A stretch of 64,000 nucleotides of DNA from Gp1-AA145 sp963757135 (GTDB taxonomy: Bacteria; Acidobacteriota; Terriglobia; Terriglobales; Acidobacteriaceae), in assembly GCA_963757135.1 (NCBI GenBank), contig CAVWQE010000004.1, positions 1,199,271 to 1,263,270 on the forward strand. The letters run 5' to 3'. The stretch's first letter is position 1. Every line of letters starts with the position of its first letter. Positions 42,602 through 52,172 of this stretch are shown here, one piece after another. The position numbers and the translations under genes were made by a program. The notes beneath the pieces are model-generated. The model was not told the origin of the DNA. It was given only the letters and a program-made list of their open reading frames with translations, and searched no databases.

Positions 42602-44182
42602 ATGGCTGAAGTCGTCTCTACCGCCGCCCCTGCTAATGGCAGCGCTCCCGCCACGAGTTCTTCTTCTGAGGTATTCGCCGTGTTCGGTGCGGAGCCTGAG
42701 ATCCAGGCCTATGCCATGGCCAAGTATTCCCGATCATCACTCTCGATGAAAGAGGCGCTGAAGGAGATCAGTTCGCAGAAGGCTGAAAAATTCCTCAACA
42801 CTTTTTACTTTCAGTACGGTCACCGCTCGATCGCCGATCTCGCTCACATTGCGCTGGCCGTTGAACGGCTTTCGATTCTCGCCGCAATCGTTATCGCCGA
42901 CGAGCAGCGCTGGGACGGGCAGGAGCGATCGACCCGTTACCAGGATTTCCGCAAGAGCGGCTATTTCGTCCCTGATTTTGGTAACGACAGCGCAGCGCTT
43001 GAACTCTATCGGCAAACTATTGGCAATCTTTTCTCCGCTTACGAATCGCTTTCGGAAAAGATGTTTAACCATCTCGCCAGCATCACGCCGAAACCTGGCG
43101 AAATGAAACAGGAGGCATACGACCGCACGCTGCGCGCCCGAGCTTTTGACATCTCGCGTTACCTGCTTCCGCTCGCAACCAACACTTCGCTGGGCGAAAT
43201 CGTGAATGCCCGCACGCTGGAAACACAGGTTTCGCATCTGCTCTCGCATACCCACAAAGAAGTTCGGCAACTTGGGGAGCAACTGAAGCGTGCCGCCACT
43301 TCCGCCGCTTATAACGTGAATCATGAATCGTTACGCAAATTGGTGCAGGAGATTCGCGACGTCTCACCTGAACTTGGCGCGCGAGCCGAAGCCGAGTTGC
43401 TGAAAGAAGTGCGGGTTGCGCCCACGCTGGTCAAGTATGCCGACCCAAATTCCTACGAAATTGAAACCCGGCGCGAACTGCGCGAGATGGCGTCAGAGTT
43501 GATGGGGTCCGTTGGGCTCGATCCGTCCCCGTCGGTCGATCTGCTCGATGACGAGCCGCTGGATGTAGAACTCGCCTCCACTCTGCTGTACGAGCATTGC
43601 TCGTACTCCTATCGCCAGATTCGCCGCAATGTGGCCGGTCTCGGTGAATCGCAACGAAAAGAGATAATCGACGCCGGCCTGCAACATCGCGGTCGCCACG
43701 ATGAAATGCCGCGCTGCTTTCGCGCGGGCCAGCAATTCCGCTTTGACATCCTTATGGACATCGGCGGCTTCCGTGATATGCACCGCCACCGCCGTTGCAT
43801 CCAGATCGAACAGACGTTCACGACCCAGCACGGATACGACATTCCCCCAGAACTGGAGCCCGCAGGCGCGCTCGGCGACTATGAGTCCGCGATGGACGCC
43901 ACTTCCGCTGGCATTCAAAATCTTTCTAAAGGCAGCGCGCCCGAGGCGATGGAGAGTTCGCAATACGCCATTCCCCTAGGTTTTCGAAAGCGCGCTCTGT
44001 TCAAGATGGATTTCGCCGAAGCAGTTTATATTTCAGAACTGCGCACTGGTCCCGCCGGACACGCTTCCTATCGCAAAGTTGCTTACGCGATGTACGAAGA
44101 AGTGAAGAAGAAGCATCCGGCACTGGCGGGTTACATCCGCGTACATGATGTACATGAGCCGGTGGACTTGCTGCAGAGGTGA
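42602..44182 (+). CDS. ThyX-like (flavin-dependent thymidylate synthase family), long form
   Basis: A 526-residue cytoplasmic protein with two ThyX-type halves. The first half includes FLNTFYFQYGHRSIADLAHIALAVERLSILAAIVIADEQRWDGQERSTRYQDF. The second half includes EHCSYSYRQIRRNVAGLGESQRKEIIDAGL, RDMHRHRRCIQIEQTF and RTGPAGHASYRKVAYAMY. The canonical ThyX RHRxxSxNExSxR motif is diverged (HRHRRCIQIEQTF), so the classic thymidylate synthase reaction should not be assumed. Start at ATG 42602 because the upstream frame (42545) has no family similarity. Confidence 0.85.
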   Translation: MAEVVSTAAPANGSAPATSSSSEVFAVFGAEPEIQAYAMAKYSRSSLSMKEALKEISSQKAEKFLNTFYFQYGHRSIADLAHIALAVERLSILAAIVIADEQRWDGQERSTRYQDFRKSGYFVPDFGNDSAALELYRQTIGNLFSAYESLSEKMFNHLASITPKPGEMKQEAYDRTLRARAFDISRYLLPLATNTSLGEIVNARTLETQVSHLLSHTHKEVRQLGEQLKRAATSAAYNVNHESLRKLVQEIRDVSPELGARAEAELLKEVRVAPTLVKYADPNSYEIETRRELREMASELMGSVGLDPSPSVDLLDDEPLDVELASTLLYEHCSYSYRQIRRNVAGLGESQRKEIIDAGLQHRGRHDEMPRCFRAGQQFRFDILMDIGGFRDMHRHRRCIQIEQTFTTQHGYDIPPELEPAGALGDYESAMDATSAGIQNLSKGSAPEAMESSQYAIPLGFRKRALFKMDFAEAVYISELRTGPAGHASYRKVAYAMYEEVKKKHPALAGYIRVHDVHEPVDLLQR

Positions 44183-44299
44183 ATTCCAGGTGGACTTCTT
44201 CACCGCTGATTAACTCCGATTCGCACGGATTCCCGCAGGCCTTCGATTCAAATCCGTGTAATTCGTGTTGATCCGTGGAAGCGAAGTTCTTTCCGCACC

Positions 44300-45370
44300 T
44301 TAGAATAACTTCAAATGGATCGTCAGATATTTCTTCGGATTCTGGCGTATCGCCTTGATGAGCTCTTGCGTATCGGTGAGTAGTCTATTCGTATTGTTGT
44401 AAAGCGCAGGATCGCGCAGAAATTTTCCGGCGCTGCCTTCGCCGGCGTCAAGCCGGTTCACCATATCATTGAGACGGTCCATGGTGTTTTGAAGTTTGTT
44501 GGCGAATTCCTGATCTTTCGCCAGCTTTCCTATCGCGCCTTTTCCGGCATTAATATCATCGGTGAGTTGCTTGATGTTGCTGACTGTCCGGTTCGCGTTG
44601 TCGTAGAGCGCGGGATCTTTTAGCAGTTTACCGACCGTGCCGTTGCCGGCATTGACTTCATCAATCATCTGATTGACTTTGTCGATAGTTGCGTTCGCCT
44701 TGTTATAGAGCTCGTCGTCTTCAATCAGTTTTCCGAGGCTGCCATTACCTTTGGCGATGTCGTCCACGAGAGTTTGAAATTCGGCGACCGTGGCATTCAC
44801 CTTGTTATAGAGTGCGGGGTCGTAAATCAACTTGCCAATCGATCCCTGTCCACTCTCCACGAAAGCGATAATGCGGTCCATGCGCTTGAGCAGTACATCC
44901 ATGTTTTGCAGGCTGCTGTTAGCGGCGCGAATCACATCGTCATAACCGGGCTGGTCTTTGCTCTGCAGCACGTCGCCCTCTTTGGCCTCGGGCCCGCTGG
45001 CATGTGAGCTGTCAATATTAATAAAGGATTCACCTAGCACTCCGGCGGTGGACAAGATCGTGAGCGAGTCTTTGCGCAGGAAAAAATGGAACTTCTCGTT
45101 CACTTTCATCGTTATCTCAACCGGATTGAGCGGATGGCCCTCGACTACACGGATGGTTTTTACATTGCCTATATCAACGCCACTTAACCGCACCGGCGCA
45201 CCCGGGCGCAGACCGCTGGCATCGGGAACATAGGAATAGATTGTGATCTTGGAGGTGAACATGCCACCCCCGCTCATCAGAATTATGAGCACCGCAAGAA
45301 GGAGGGCGGAGAAGACCACCGTTAGCCCTACTTTCAGTTGAGACCATTTCAACTGCTTCTGGCTAGGCAA
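44300..45370 (-). CDS. MlaD/MCE-domain lipid-transport protein with five 34-residue repeats
   Basis: A 356-residue protein anchored by helix GLTVVFSALLLAVLIILMSGG (about 15-35) with an MCE domain (about 40-125; YVPDASGLRPGAPVRLSGVDIGNVKTI). From residue 174 to 343 it carries five copies of a 34-residue repeat, each starting G-x-G-x-x-G-K-L and containing DPALYN. Copies begin at residues 174, 208, 242, 276 and 310. MCE proteins form hexameric substrate-binding tunnels for lipid transport to or from the outer membrane. The start is TTG at 45370 with a strong GGGAGG SD. Its ATPase and permease partners are not in the window. Confidence 0.9.
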   Translation of the reverse strand: MPSQKQLKWSQLKVGLTVVFSALLLAVLIILMSGGGMFTSKITIYSYVPDASGLRPGAPVRLSGVDIGNVKTIRVVEGHPLNPVEITMKVNEKFHFFLRKDSLTILSTAGVLGESFINIDSSHASGPEAKEGDVLQSKDQPGYDDVIRAANSSLQNMDVLLKRMDRIIAFVESGQGSIGKLIYDPALYNKVNATVAEFQTLVDDIAKGNGSLGKLIEDDELYNKANATIDKVNQMIDEVNAGNGTVGKLLKDPALYDNANRTVSNIKQLTDDINAGKGAIGKLAKDQEFANKLQNTMDRLNDMVNRLDAGEGSAGKFLRDPALYNNTNRLLTDTQELIKAIRQNPKKYLTIHLKLF

Positions 45371-45492
45371 CTGTCCTCCCGGGCAGAGCTTCTTGAAGCC
45401 GAGTAATACGCTTGAGCACCGCCGCTTGAGCGCGAGCGACCATGTTCCTCCGGCCTCCGATTTTCATGATGATAGCAGAACACGGCTTCGGC

Positions 45493-47874
45493 TCATTGCA
45501 GCGAAAGTTTTCGATGAAGCTGGGTACGAAACAGAAACGCCAACGCATAAGCGGCGGCGCCGCAAGCCAGCGTGACGTTTAATCCGAATTCGATGGCGAT
45601 CACAATCGCCAGCACTGACCCCAAGACGCTTGAGGCCGCGTTCATCGCCCAAGCCCACTCAATGGAGTGTTCCGCAGACCGCTCTTCGGGAACCGCCAGC
45701 CTCCTCAGACCGGTTGGAAACGGCATACCCATCGCCACGCCCAAGGGGACCAGCAATATGCCACTAATCAGGACTTTGAAGGGGAATGCCACGCCCACAA
45801 AATGATCCAGCAGTCCGGGAAGAACCACCACGTACAGCAGCAAGGCCGCAATAATCGCCAGCAGCGGAAGCCATAGCGCGCGTCCGAGCGGAGGCCATTT
45901 TCGCGAGATCAAGCTTCCGCCTCCGCTGGCCAGCAGCATAAGAAAAATAACCACCGTCAGCGCGTAGGTTGGATGTCCCAGGAACAGGACGAATCGTTGA
46001 ATGAACGTCACTTCAACGAGAATGTATCCCAGACCAATGGCTACGAAATAAAACAACGGACGGGCGGAACCGCTGCTATGAACGCGCTCCAGCATCAGCG
46101 GCACCACTAAAAACAGCAGCACCGCGATTATGGAGATCAGCAGCAGCATGGCAAGCACGGCGACCCCGAGGTTCACCTTCCAATCCATTGCATGTTCCGC
46201 CTGCCGGCGGAATATCTGCCCCGGTTTCAACGTAAAAAAGAAGAATGGCTTGTTATCGCTTACCGGGGTGACATTGTAGGCATAGTTATCGCTGAACGAA
46301 TACGGGTCATTGTTCTTGATGAGGCCGGCAAATGCGTTGTGCTCCTGGCCCGCCGGCGAATATAACACCTGCATCGGTGGATTCCTTGCAATGTACTGCC
46401 TCACCATTGTTTCTTCCTCGGGTGTGAACGCGTTCTTTTTCGCTAGAACCGCGACATTGATTCCATCTTCATTCAGCCGGGATTGCGAAACCACGATGAA
46501 GTGATTAGAGGCGTCTGCCACTCCGAGCTGATGCAATGAGTTCATCGCAACTGAAACCACGCGCAAGGCCTCGCGGGGCTGCTGAAATTCCCATCGCGTG
46601 ACCGCGATCATGCCATCTGGCTTTAAGTGTTCGAAATATTCGACGAACGCTTCGGTGGTGTACAGGCTGTTTTCGCTGAGCGCGAAGGCGCCGGCCGCGG
46701 TTGACGCCCACGTATCCACAAGCGTCATTTGGACGACGTCGAATTGCTGGTTCGCATTGCGGACGAAGGAACGGCCATCGCCAACATGAATGTGAACCTC
46801 GGGCCTCTGATACAGGTGGTAGGCGAAATCCGCATAGCGGCCGCGCATGATATCGGTTGCGATGATCGGATTGATCTCGATGCCAGTAACGTTGGGGCTG
46901 CCATTGGCCACGGCACGCAGCACGTCAACCCCGCCACCTGGCCCAATGATCGCGTACTCTCCGCGAGGCCGGAGCAGGTTCACGATTGCCGGAGGTGAAC
47001 TCATCAAGCGGCGCTGCCATTCCGACCCCGCCCAGGTGCTCGGGTCGGCATTCATAATGAAAGTATTGGCGTCGGCATCAATCACCACGATGCGCGCACC
47101 GTCCGCCTGGCGGTCCACTTCGACGCGGGAAATCGCATTCCAGCGGGCGAACTCAACGTTCTCACGCCGGATCCCCTTCGCCCAGACGATGTCTGCCAGC
47201 TTGCCCGAACGATTCAGGCCGAGCAGCAGCAAAACAAAAACAGCAAGCGTCCCCGTACGTTTTCTTATTGCAGTATTCGGGGCCCAGACAACGGCGGCAA
47301 TCGCCGCAACCAGAGCTGAAAACAAAATGGCGTTGGGGCCGCCGATCCAGTTCAACAACGGCACAATGGCAATACATGCGAGAGCGCCCCCGGCTAGATC
47401 AGCGCCGTATAGCCGCGCGATGCTGGCGGGCATGCGAGCAAAGATCAGCGAGAACTGAATACCGGTAAGAAAAAATGGGACTGCTGAGACCATGTAGATC
47501 AAGGTCAAGCGGAGAAAGTTCCCGCCGGTGAGATTCAGCGAGACCGGAACGTGTAATACGACTTCGAGCGCGAATGGAATTGCAACTGCGGTTAGACCGG
47601 CGCAGGTGGTGGCAATCGCCCTCAGTTCTTTGGCTTTCAACGCTTGTTTTTTGAGATGGGCGAACACGCCGCCCGCCCCAAGTCCAAGCAGAGCGATTGA
47701 AATCGCCAGGAATGCAAAGTGATAGAACAGGACGACCGAGAACAGCCGGGTCAAAGAAAGCTCGAGCAACAAGGCAGCGAAACTGCTGAGGGCAACGCCG
47801 GCGACTAAGGTCGCGCCTGGTATCGGTCGGGATGAACTGGTAGTAGATCGAGGCAAGGTTCTTGCGCTGGACAT
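45493..47874 (-). CDS. Membrane-embedded spermidine-synthase-like protein
   Basis: A ~793-residue protein. The N-terminal third has about eight transmembrane segments (SFAALLLELSLTRLFSVVLFYHFAFLAISIALLGLGAGG … PFFLTGIQF). A class I SAM-methyltransferase-like spermidine synthase domain follows, with GEYAIIGPGGGVDVLRAVANG, VTGIEINPIIATDIMRG and DGRSFVRNANQQFDVVQMTLVDTW near the middle. A C-terminal membrane region (RHPTYALTVVIFLMLLASGGGSLISR… FPFKVLISGILLVPLG… NVTLACGAAAYALAFLF) completes it. Such spermidine-synthase fusions are of unknown substrate in acidobacteria. ATG at 47874, not 47895, is chosen from hydrophobicity and length. Confidence 0.85.
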   Translation of the reverse strand: MSSARTLPRSTTSSSRPIPGATLVAGVALSSFAALLLELSLTRLFSVVLFYHFAFLAISIALLGLGAGGVFAHLKKQALKAKELRAIATTCAGLTAVAIPFALEVVLHVPVSLNLTGGNFLRLTLIYMVSAVPFFLTGIQFSLIFARMPASIARLYGADLAGGALACIAIVPLLNWIGGPNAILFSALVAAIAAVVWAPNTAIRKRTGTLAVFVLLLLGLNRSGKLADIVWAKGIRRENVEFARWNAISRVEVDRQADGARIVVIDADANTFIMNADPSTWAGSEWQRRLMSSPPAIVNLLRPRGEYAIIGPGGGVDVLRAVANGSPNVTGIEINPIIATDIMRGRYADFAYHLYQRPEVHIHVGDGRSFVRNANQQFDVVQMTLVDTWASTAAGAFALSENSLYTTEAFVEYFEHLKPDGMIAVTRWEFQQPREALRVVSVAMNSLHQLGVADASNHFIVVSQSRLNEDGINVAVLAKKNAFTPEEETMVRQYIARNPPMQVLYSPAGQEHNAFAGLIKNNDPYSFSDNYAYNVTPVSDNKPFFFFTLKPGQIFRRQAEHAMDWKVNLGVAVLAMLLLISIIAVLLFLVVPLMLERVHSSGSARPLFYFVAIGLGYILVEVTFIQRFVLFLGHPTYALTVVIFLMLLASGGGSLISRKWPPLGRALWLPLLAIIAALLLYVVVLPGLLDHFVGVAFPFKVLISGILLVPLGVAMGMPFPTGLRRLAVPEERSAEHSIEWAWAMNAASSVLGSVLAIVIAIEFGLNVTLACGAAAYALAFLFRTQLHRKLSLQ

Positions 47875-47923
47875 GAACGACGGCCAGTGTATCAAACGAG
47901 GTTTGCGGTTCCGGCGAATCGCG

Positions 47924-48301
47924 TCAGCTTTCTAAAATGACACTGGCAATCGCCTGCTCCGGCGTATGCGAAATGGAGAGTGCCACGTTGGTCGCGCGCA
48001 ACTTCGCGGCGAACTCTGCTGCCTTGCCATAAAACCTGATCGTCGGGCGGGCGCCCGGCCTGCGGTAAACTTCAATGTCGCGCCAGCGCACACCGTGGTT
48101 CCAGCCGGTGCCCAGCGCCTTCATCGACGCTTCTTTGGCGGCGAATCGAGCCGCATATCGTTCAACGCGGTTGGCCTTGGAGTCGCAATAACTTCTTTCC
48201 GCGGCGGTGAATATCCGTCCCAAAAAGCGGTCGCCAAAACGAGAGATGGCTTCACCGATGCGAGGCACTTCGGCAATATCGATTCCAGTGCCGACTATCA
48301 T
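47924..48301 (-). CDS. acpS: Holo-[acyl-carrier-protein] synthase
   Basis: Transfers 4'-phosphopantetheine from CoA to ACP for lipid synthesis. The 125-residue product reads MIVGTGIDIAEVPRIGEAISRFGDRFLGRIFTAAERSYC, then RYAARFAAKEASMKALGTGW and NVALSISHTPEQAIASVI. All AcpS signatures are present: the GTGID N-terminus, the metal-binding AAKEA and the SISHT end. It is closely packed with the spermidine-synthase-like gene on the same strand. Confidence 0.96.
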   Translation of the reverse strand: MIVGTGIDIAEVPRIGEAISRFGDRFLGRIFTAAERSYCDSKANRVERYAARFAAKEASMKALGTGWNHGVRWRDIEVYRRPGARPTIRFYGKAAEFAAKLRATNVALSISHTPEQAIASVILES

Positions 48302-48624
48302 TTAGCTAAGTTAGCATGGGGCAGGCCCATCATTGATTGAAGGGTTGAAGATCAGAGGGTTGAAACAATTACCCCAGCGTGGAACAGAGTCACCTCAGGT
48401 TGCCCCACTCATTCGCGGAAAGCGCTGGCGACACTACATTGCCAATTACCAGCCCTTTGTCGCTGAAGAATCCGAAAATTTCGTTTGCCTCGCTGTTCGC
48501 AATAGGCACCGCATTGGTGTTGAGTTCGCCGTGGTTGGTTCCGATAATCTGGCCCGTTGTCTTGACCTTATCCATAACCATTAATCATAAATGAAGGCGG
48601 ACAAGAATTCAGGACAAACAGCCT
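48302..48624. other. Intergenic, no confident gene
   Basis: A 63-codon frame on the minus strand (48390-48581) and an overlapping + strand frame are both weak, without SD, and neither is recognisable. A GGTTGAAGATCAGAGGGTTG-type near-repeat occurs near 48342-48363. Regarded as spacer, possibly with a decayed coding remnant. Confidence 0.4.
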
Positions 48625-50226
48625 TTATGGGACTCTGCTGAACACCAGCGCTCGATCCAGCCCCGCGAAATGAATTTCGATCAATGGGCGGGAGCCGTCC
48701 GGCTGGTTCTGGTACACATATTCATTGTCAGAGTATTTCTTTGTCCGCCTCATCCATCTCGCATTAGCAGTCGCAACCACGTCGTGTTCACGGGTGAACT
48801 TCACCTTTGCATCGGTCAAGTAGGATTCCCAGCTTATGTCCACCTCGCCGAGCGGCAACCTGGTGCGCTCGATGCTTACCCTTGAGCGGAAGGCGAAGTC
48901 GCGCGACCCCCTCTCGAGCGGCCTGGGCTTGTATCCGTGCGAGCGCAAGTCGGTATTGATCTGGTTTTCTTCCTGCTCATTCACGTAAGGACCGACAAGC
49001 ACCTGGTAAGAACTCATCCACAGATGGCCGCGGGGAACCACGCTGGTGCGCAAACCCAGTTGCGCTACCCTGTCGCTCAAGTCCTGCGCCAAAGCTTGCT
49101 GCTTGAACTTGCCTAGGTCGAAGAACATTTGCAGCGGAGAGGCGATCCCAGCTGGGGATATTTGGGTTTGGACGACGTTCCGTGCTGCCGCCTGCGTGTC
49201 CGTTCCTGGGGCTGGTGTAGCTGAAGGTGGGGGAGACAACACCACAGGTAAGTCTGCATGCGGCGGAGGAATTGCCGGCGGCTTCGAGGCGAGAACCAGA
49301 GGCTGAAGAGCGCTCTCGGGCGCCGCTGCTTTTTCATTCGTGGATTTTGCCGATGCCGGAGGGCCGCTCAAGGCGACCGCCTTCTCAGGCGGCTTGGAAG
49401 GCGTTCGAGAACTCGCAGATAAGGTTTGAGGTGGAATCGCGAGCGGCCTAACACCGCTCGCTTGCGCGCGCGACACTTTGACATCCGCAGATCCAGGTTT
49501 GATTTCGGCCGTTTGCGCATTGGATGCCGAAAGCTTGCTGACGATGTTTGCCGGCGCGTTCGTCTGGGTTGTAGAAACGACTGGCGAGACTGCCACCGGT
49601 GTAGTTGTCACAATGGTCTGCGCAGCTGTCGGTTTTTGTGCCAGCCGTTCTCCTATATGAATGAGCGACTCCCCGAATTGATGGCGATAGCTGTACGAGA
49701 GATAGACGACCGAGGCGACAAGTACGGCGACTAAGAGCCCGGTGATTACGCCACCCGAGAAGCCGCTTAATTTTGACTGCGCTCGAGCCTTCAGTATTGC
49801 TCTCGCCGCAGAGAAATGACTTCCAACCCCGTGCGCGGTAGCAACCTGTCGCGTGCCCAGGCCAGGAAAGGCGCGAAGAAAGGCAGCGCCTAAACTCGAC
49901 CGGTGCTCCTCCTGAGGCATCTCAGGCCGGCTCATCCAGTCGCGGATTTGAGAGCGCGCTTCACTGGTCAAAGTTGTGAATCGCAGGCCGCCGATCTTCT
50001 GGACTTCGTCGGTCCACACCAGCTCGCCACATACGTCGATCCGCCGATGCTGCTCTTGCAGTGAGAAGCGAAGTGGCCCGCTACGCTCAACTGCGTTCAT
50101 CGAGTGAAATCCGAGGCCGTCGCCGGAGACGTTCAGAACGATGCCGCCGTTGTCCGGTTCAATATGAATGTAAGCCAGTCTTTCCAGCTTCGTGCGGGGG
50201 ATATTGCGACGTTCGTCAGCAAGCAT
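48625..50226 (-). CDS. PilZ-domain membrane protein with C-terminal SPOR-like domain
   Basis: A 533-residue protein. The N-terminal PilZ domain (about 1-110: ERRNIPRTKLERLAYIHIEPDNGGIVLNVSGDGLGFHSMNAVERSGPLRFSLQ) resembles c-di-GMP-binding modules, but no clear RxxxR plus D/NxSxxG pair: NVSGDGLG is present, while the RxxxR stretch is only R-x-x-x-R-T-K-like. A transmembrane helix is near residue 195-215 (GGVITGLLVAVLVASVVYLSY), followed by a long low-complexity Pro/Ala/Ser linker. The end (LQMFFDLGKFKQQALAQDLSDRVAQLGLRTSVVPRGHLWMSSYQVLVGPYVNEQEENQINTDLRSHGYKP) is SPOR-like. A role in envelope or division is inference. Start at ATG 50226. Confidence 0.75.
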   Translation of the reverse strand: MLADERRNIPRTKLERLAYIHIEPDNGGIVLNVSGDGLGFHSMNAVERSGPLRFSLQEQHRRIDVCGELVWTDEVQKIGGLRFTTLTSEARSQIRDWMSRPEMPQEEHRSSLGAAFLRAFPGLGTRQVATAHGVGSHFSAARAILKARAQSKLSGFSGGVITGLLVAVLVASVVYLSYSYRHQFGESLIHIGERLAQKPTAAQTIVTTTPVAVSPVVSTTQTNAPANIVSKLSASNAQTAEIKPGSADVKVSRAQASGVRPLAIPPQTLSASSRTPSKPPEKAVALSGPPASAKSTNEKAAAPESALQPLVLASKPPAIPPPHADLPVVLSPPPSATPAPGTDTQAAARNVVQTQISPAGIASPLQMFFDLGKFKQQALAQDLSDRVAQLGLRTSVVPRGHLWMSSYQVLVGPYVNEQEENQINTDLRSHGYKPRPLERGSRDFAFRSRVSIERTRLPLGEVDISWESYLTDAKVKFTREHDVVATANARWMRRTKKYSDNEYVYQNQPDGSRPLIEIHFAGLDRALVFSRVP

Positions 50227-50608
50227 GGGCGCACCCGTGTCTTTGTTAATTCCGACCTCTCGGCGAAGGGGCACAAAGTGTAACTGCGTTTTACGAAGAG
50301 AGCAGGCGCGTTGAGTGGGCAATTATTGATGCCCTGTTTCCGTGCGCGAAAATATACATCACGTGCCGACGCTGCACAATACCTATTGCGTGAAAGTCCA
50401 TGCTGGTAGAGGGGTTCGGGAGTAACTGTTACTAAAGGGCATCAAGGCCGCGCCCTGGGAATGTGTGAACTAAACTGCGCTGGAGTTGGGAAACGTTGAG
50501 TAAACGCCGGCAGCGATAGGCCCGCCGCGTCCCGCGATTCGGGGAAGGGGAAAGAAGGGGAAAGAAGGGGAAGTCAATCACGAGTGCCGGGTAAGCCGAG
50601 CCCCCGGC
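50227..50608. other. Intergenic with short purine tandem repeat, no gene
   Basis: Contains the PilZ-SPOR promoter region and, at 50541-50572, a purine stutter GGGGAAGGGG followed by two copies of AAAGAAGGGG. No frame is convincing. Confidence 0.5.
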
Positions 50609-51535
50609 CTATCGAGGCGTGGCGGGATCAAGTGCCGCCGCCGCGATTGCGTCACGAATAGCCAGTTTCTCTTTGGCGGGCTCCATCCATTTCCGGAGCT
50701 CCGGTAACGCGGCACGGGCGGCCGCTTCGCCTATGCGTACCAAGTCGGCGCTGTGCTCGAAGTCGTCGTACCGATAACCGGTGACGTCAGGTTCAATGAC
50801 AACGTCAGCGCACTGCCGCGACGCCACGCAGTTCATATTTTGAGCAATCGAAAAGCACTGGCCGATCACGTCAAAAATGTGACGCGGGCCTTCCGCGGTC
50901 GCCCAACTACTCTTCAGGTTGACTGCGATCACCCGATCGGCGCCCATCTCGCGAACCGGCTGGCTGGGCAGCGAGTGGGCCAGCATGCCATCCACCAGCA
51001 ACCGGCCATTTACGCTAACCGGCAGAAACACGCCGGGGTAGGCGCAGCTGGCCCGTACGGCTTCCGCCAGTGGGCCGGAACGGAAAACCACGCCTTCGCC
51101 GGTGTTGAAATCGGTAGCGGTGATTGCCAACGGAATGCGCAACTCTTCAAAGGTTTTCACCTTGAGAATCCGGTCGAGAAATCCAATCATGCGCAGGTTG
51201 GTCGCAAAGCCGTAGCGCGATAAAGTCCATCGAGCGAGGTCGCGAAAGCGAACCCGAGAGGCAATCTGTTCCAGTTCATCCGGGGAGACGCCACTGCAAT
51301 AAGCCGCACCGATGAGAGCTCCGACGCTGGTGCCGGCGATAAATCGAACCGGAATATTTTCTGCTTCGAGGACCTTCAGAACTCCGATGTGAACGATGCC
51401 GCGGGCAAAGCCACCGCCGAGAGCCAGTCCGATGGAAGGAATTTTCGCGGGAGCAGGGATGTCGGCTCGGCCGGAAAGGCCGCGTCCCAAGCCGCGCACC
51501 GACTCCACGATTTTTCGCAAGCCCTGGATGGCCAT
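50609..51535 (-). CDS. Patatin-like phospholipase
   Basis: A 308-residue cytoplasmic or membrane-associated lipolytic protein. It shows the patatin oxyanion loop GLALGGGFARGIVHIGVLKVLE (about residues 35-56), the nucleophile elbow FIAGTSVGALIGAAY (GxSxG, Ser near residue 70), and the catalytic Asp in LLVDGMLAHSLP (DG-L). The family cleaves acyl chains from phospholipids or other lipids. No signal peptide is evident. It is followed on the left by spacer and is divergent from the NUDIX gene. Confidence 0.92.
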   Translation of the reverse strand: MAIQGLRKIVESVRGLGRGLSGRADIPAPAKIPSIGLALGGGFARGIVHIGVLKVLEAENIPVRFIAGTSVGALIGAAYCSGVSPDELEQIASRVRFRDLARWTLSRYGFATNLRMIGFLDRILKVKTFEELRIPLAITATDFNTGEGVVFRSGPLAEAVRASCAYPGVFLPVSVNGRLLVDGMLAHSLPSQPVREMGADRVIAVNLKSSWATAEGPRHIFDVIGQCFSIAQNMNCVASRQCADVVIEPDVTGYRYDDFEHSADLVRIGEAAARAALPELRKWMEPAKEKLAIRDAIAAAALDPATPR

Positions 51536-51683
51536 ACCCGCCTCCGGTCACAGCAATCCATCTACTAACCTTTAAGATGCGTCTTTGTACACTCTACGTT
51601 TCATGTAGTTCGCGGAGGTAATTACCCTAGTTCGTGCCTCCTATTACGTGACGAACCCCTTTAATCCTGATAAGTTGTGGGCC

Positions 51684-52172
51684 ATGCCCAGGGAGATTTC
51701 AGCTGGCGGCGTGGTGGTCCGGCCAGGGGCCGGCGGTTGGGAGGTAGCCGTCATTGAGCCGCAACAGAACGAGAGGGAGAAGCCAGCTGGCAAAACCCAG
51801 GTAAAAGCGGGATTGGCATTGCCCAAAGGCCTGGTTGACCCGGGAGAAAAACCGGAAGAAACGGCACTGCGCGAGGTATTCGAGGAGACTGGAATTCGCG
51901 GCAAAATTCTGAGTAAGCTGACCGATATTAAGTATGTTTATGTCCGCACCTGGGGCGACCAGCAGCGCGTTTTCAAGATCGTCAGCTTTTACCTGTTGCG
52001 CTATGAGACCGGAACCATTGACGAGGTTTCGCCAGACATGAGAATCGAAGTGAAGCGCGCGCTGTGGACCCCTCTGGACGGCGCCGAACGGAAGTTGAGC
52101 TATCGCGGCGAACGTGATGTGGTTCAATTGGCGCAAAAATATCTGCAAGCACACTCCCAGGAGAACGACTGA
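51684..52172 (+). CDS. NUDIX hydrolase
   Basis: A 162-residue protein with a complete Nudix box: GLVDPGEKPEETALREVFEETGI (GX5EX7REUXEEXGU) near residues 52-74. The N-terminus REISAGGVVVRPGAGGWEVAVIEP and the phosphate-binding surroundings resemble bis(5'-nucleosyl)-tetraphosphatase/ADP-sugar hydrolases. A GTG at 51648 would add 12 residues; neither start has a clear SD. It overlaps the next gene by one base (TGATG), indicating co-translation. Confidence 0.88.
   Translation: MPREISAGGVVVRPGAGGWEVAVIEPQQNEREKPAGKTQVKAGLALPKGLVDPGEKPEETALREVFEETGIRGKILSKLTDIKYVYVRTWGDQQRVFKIVSFYLLRYETGTIDEVSPDMRIEVKRALWTPLDGAERKLSYRGERDVVQLAQKYLQAHSQEND

Noticed and set aside
48390..48581. A 63-codon frame on the minus strand upstream of acpS.
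   Set aside because: No SD, no recognisable domain and an overlapping opposite-strand frame of equal weight; recorded only as spacer.
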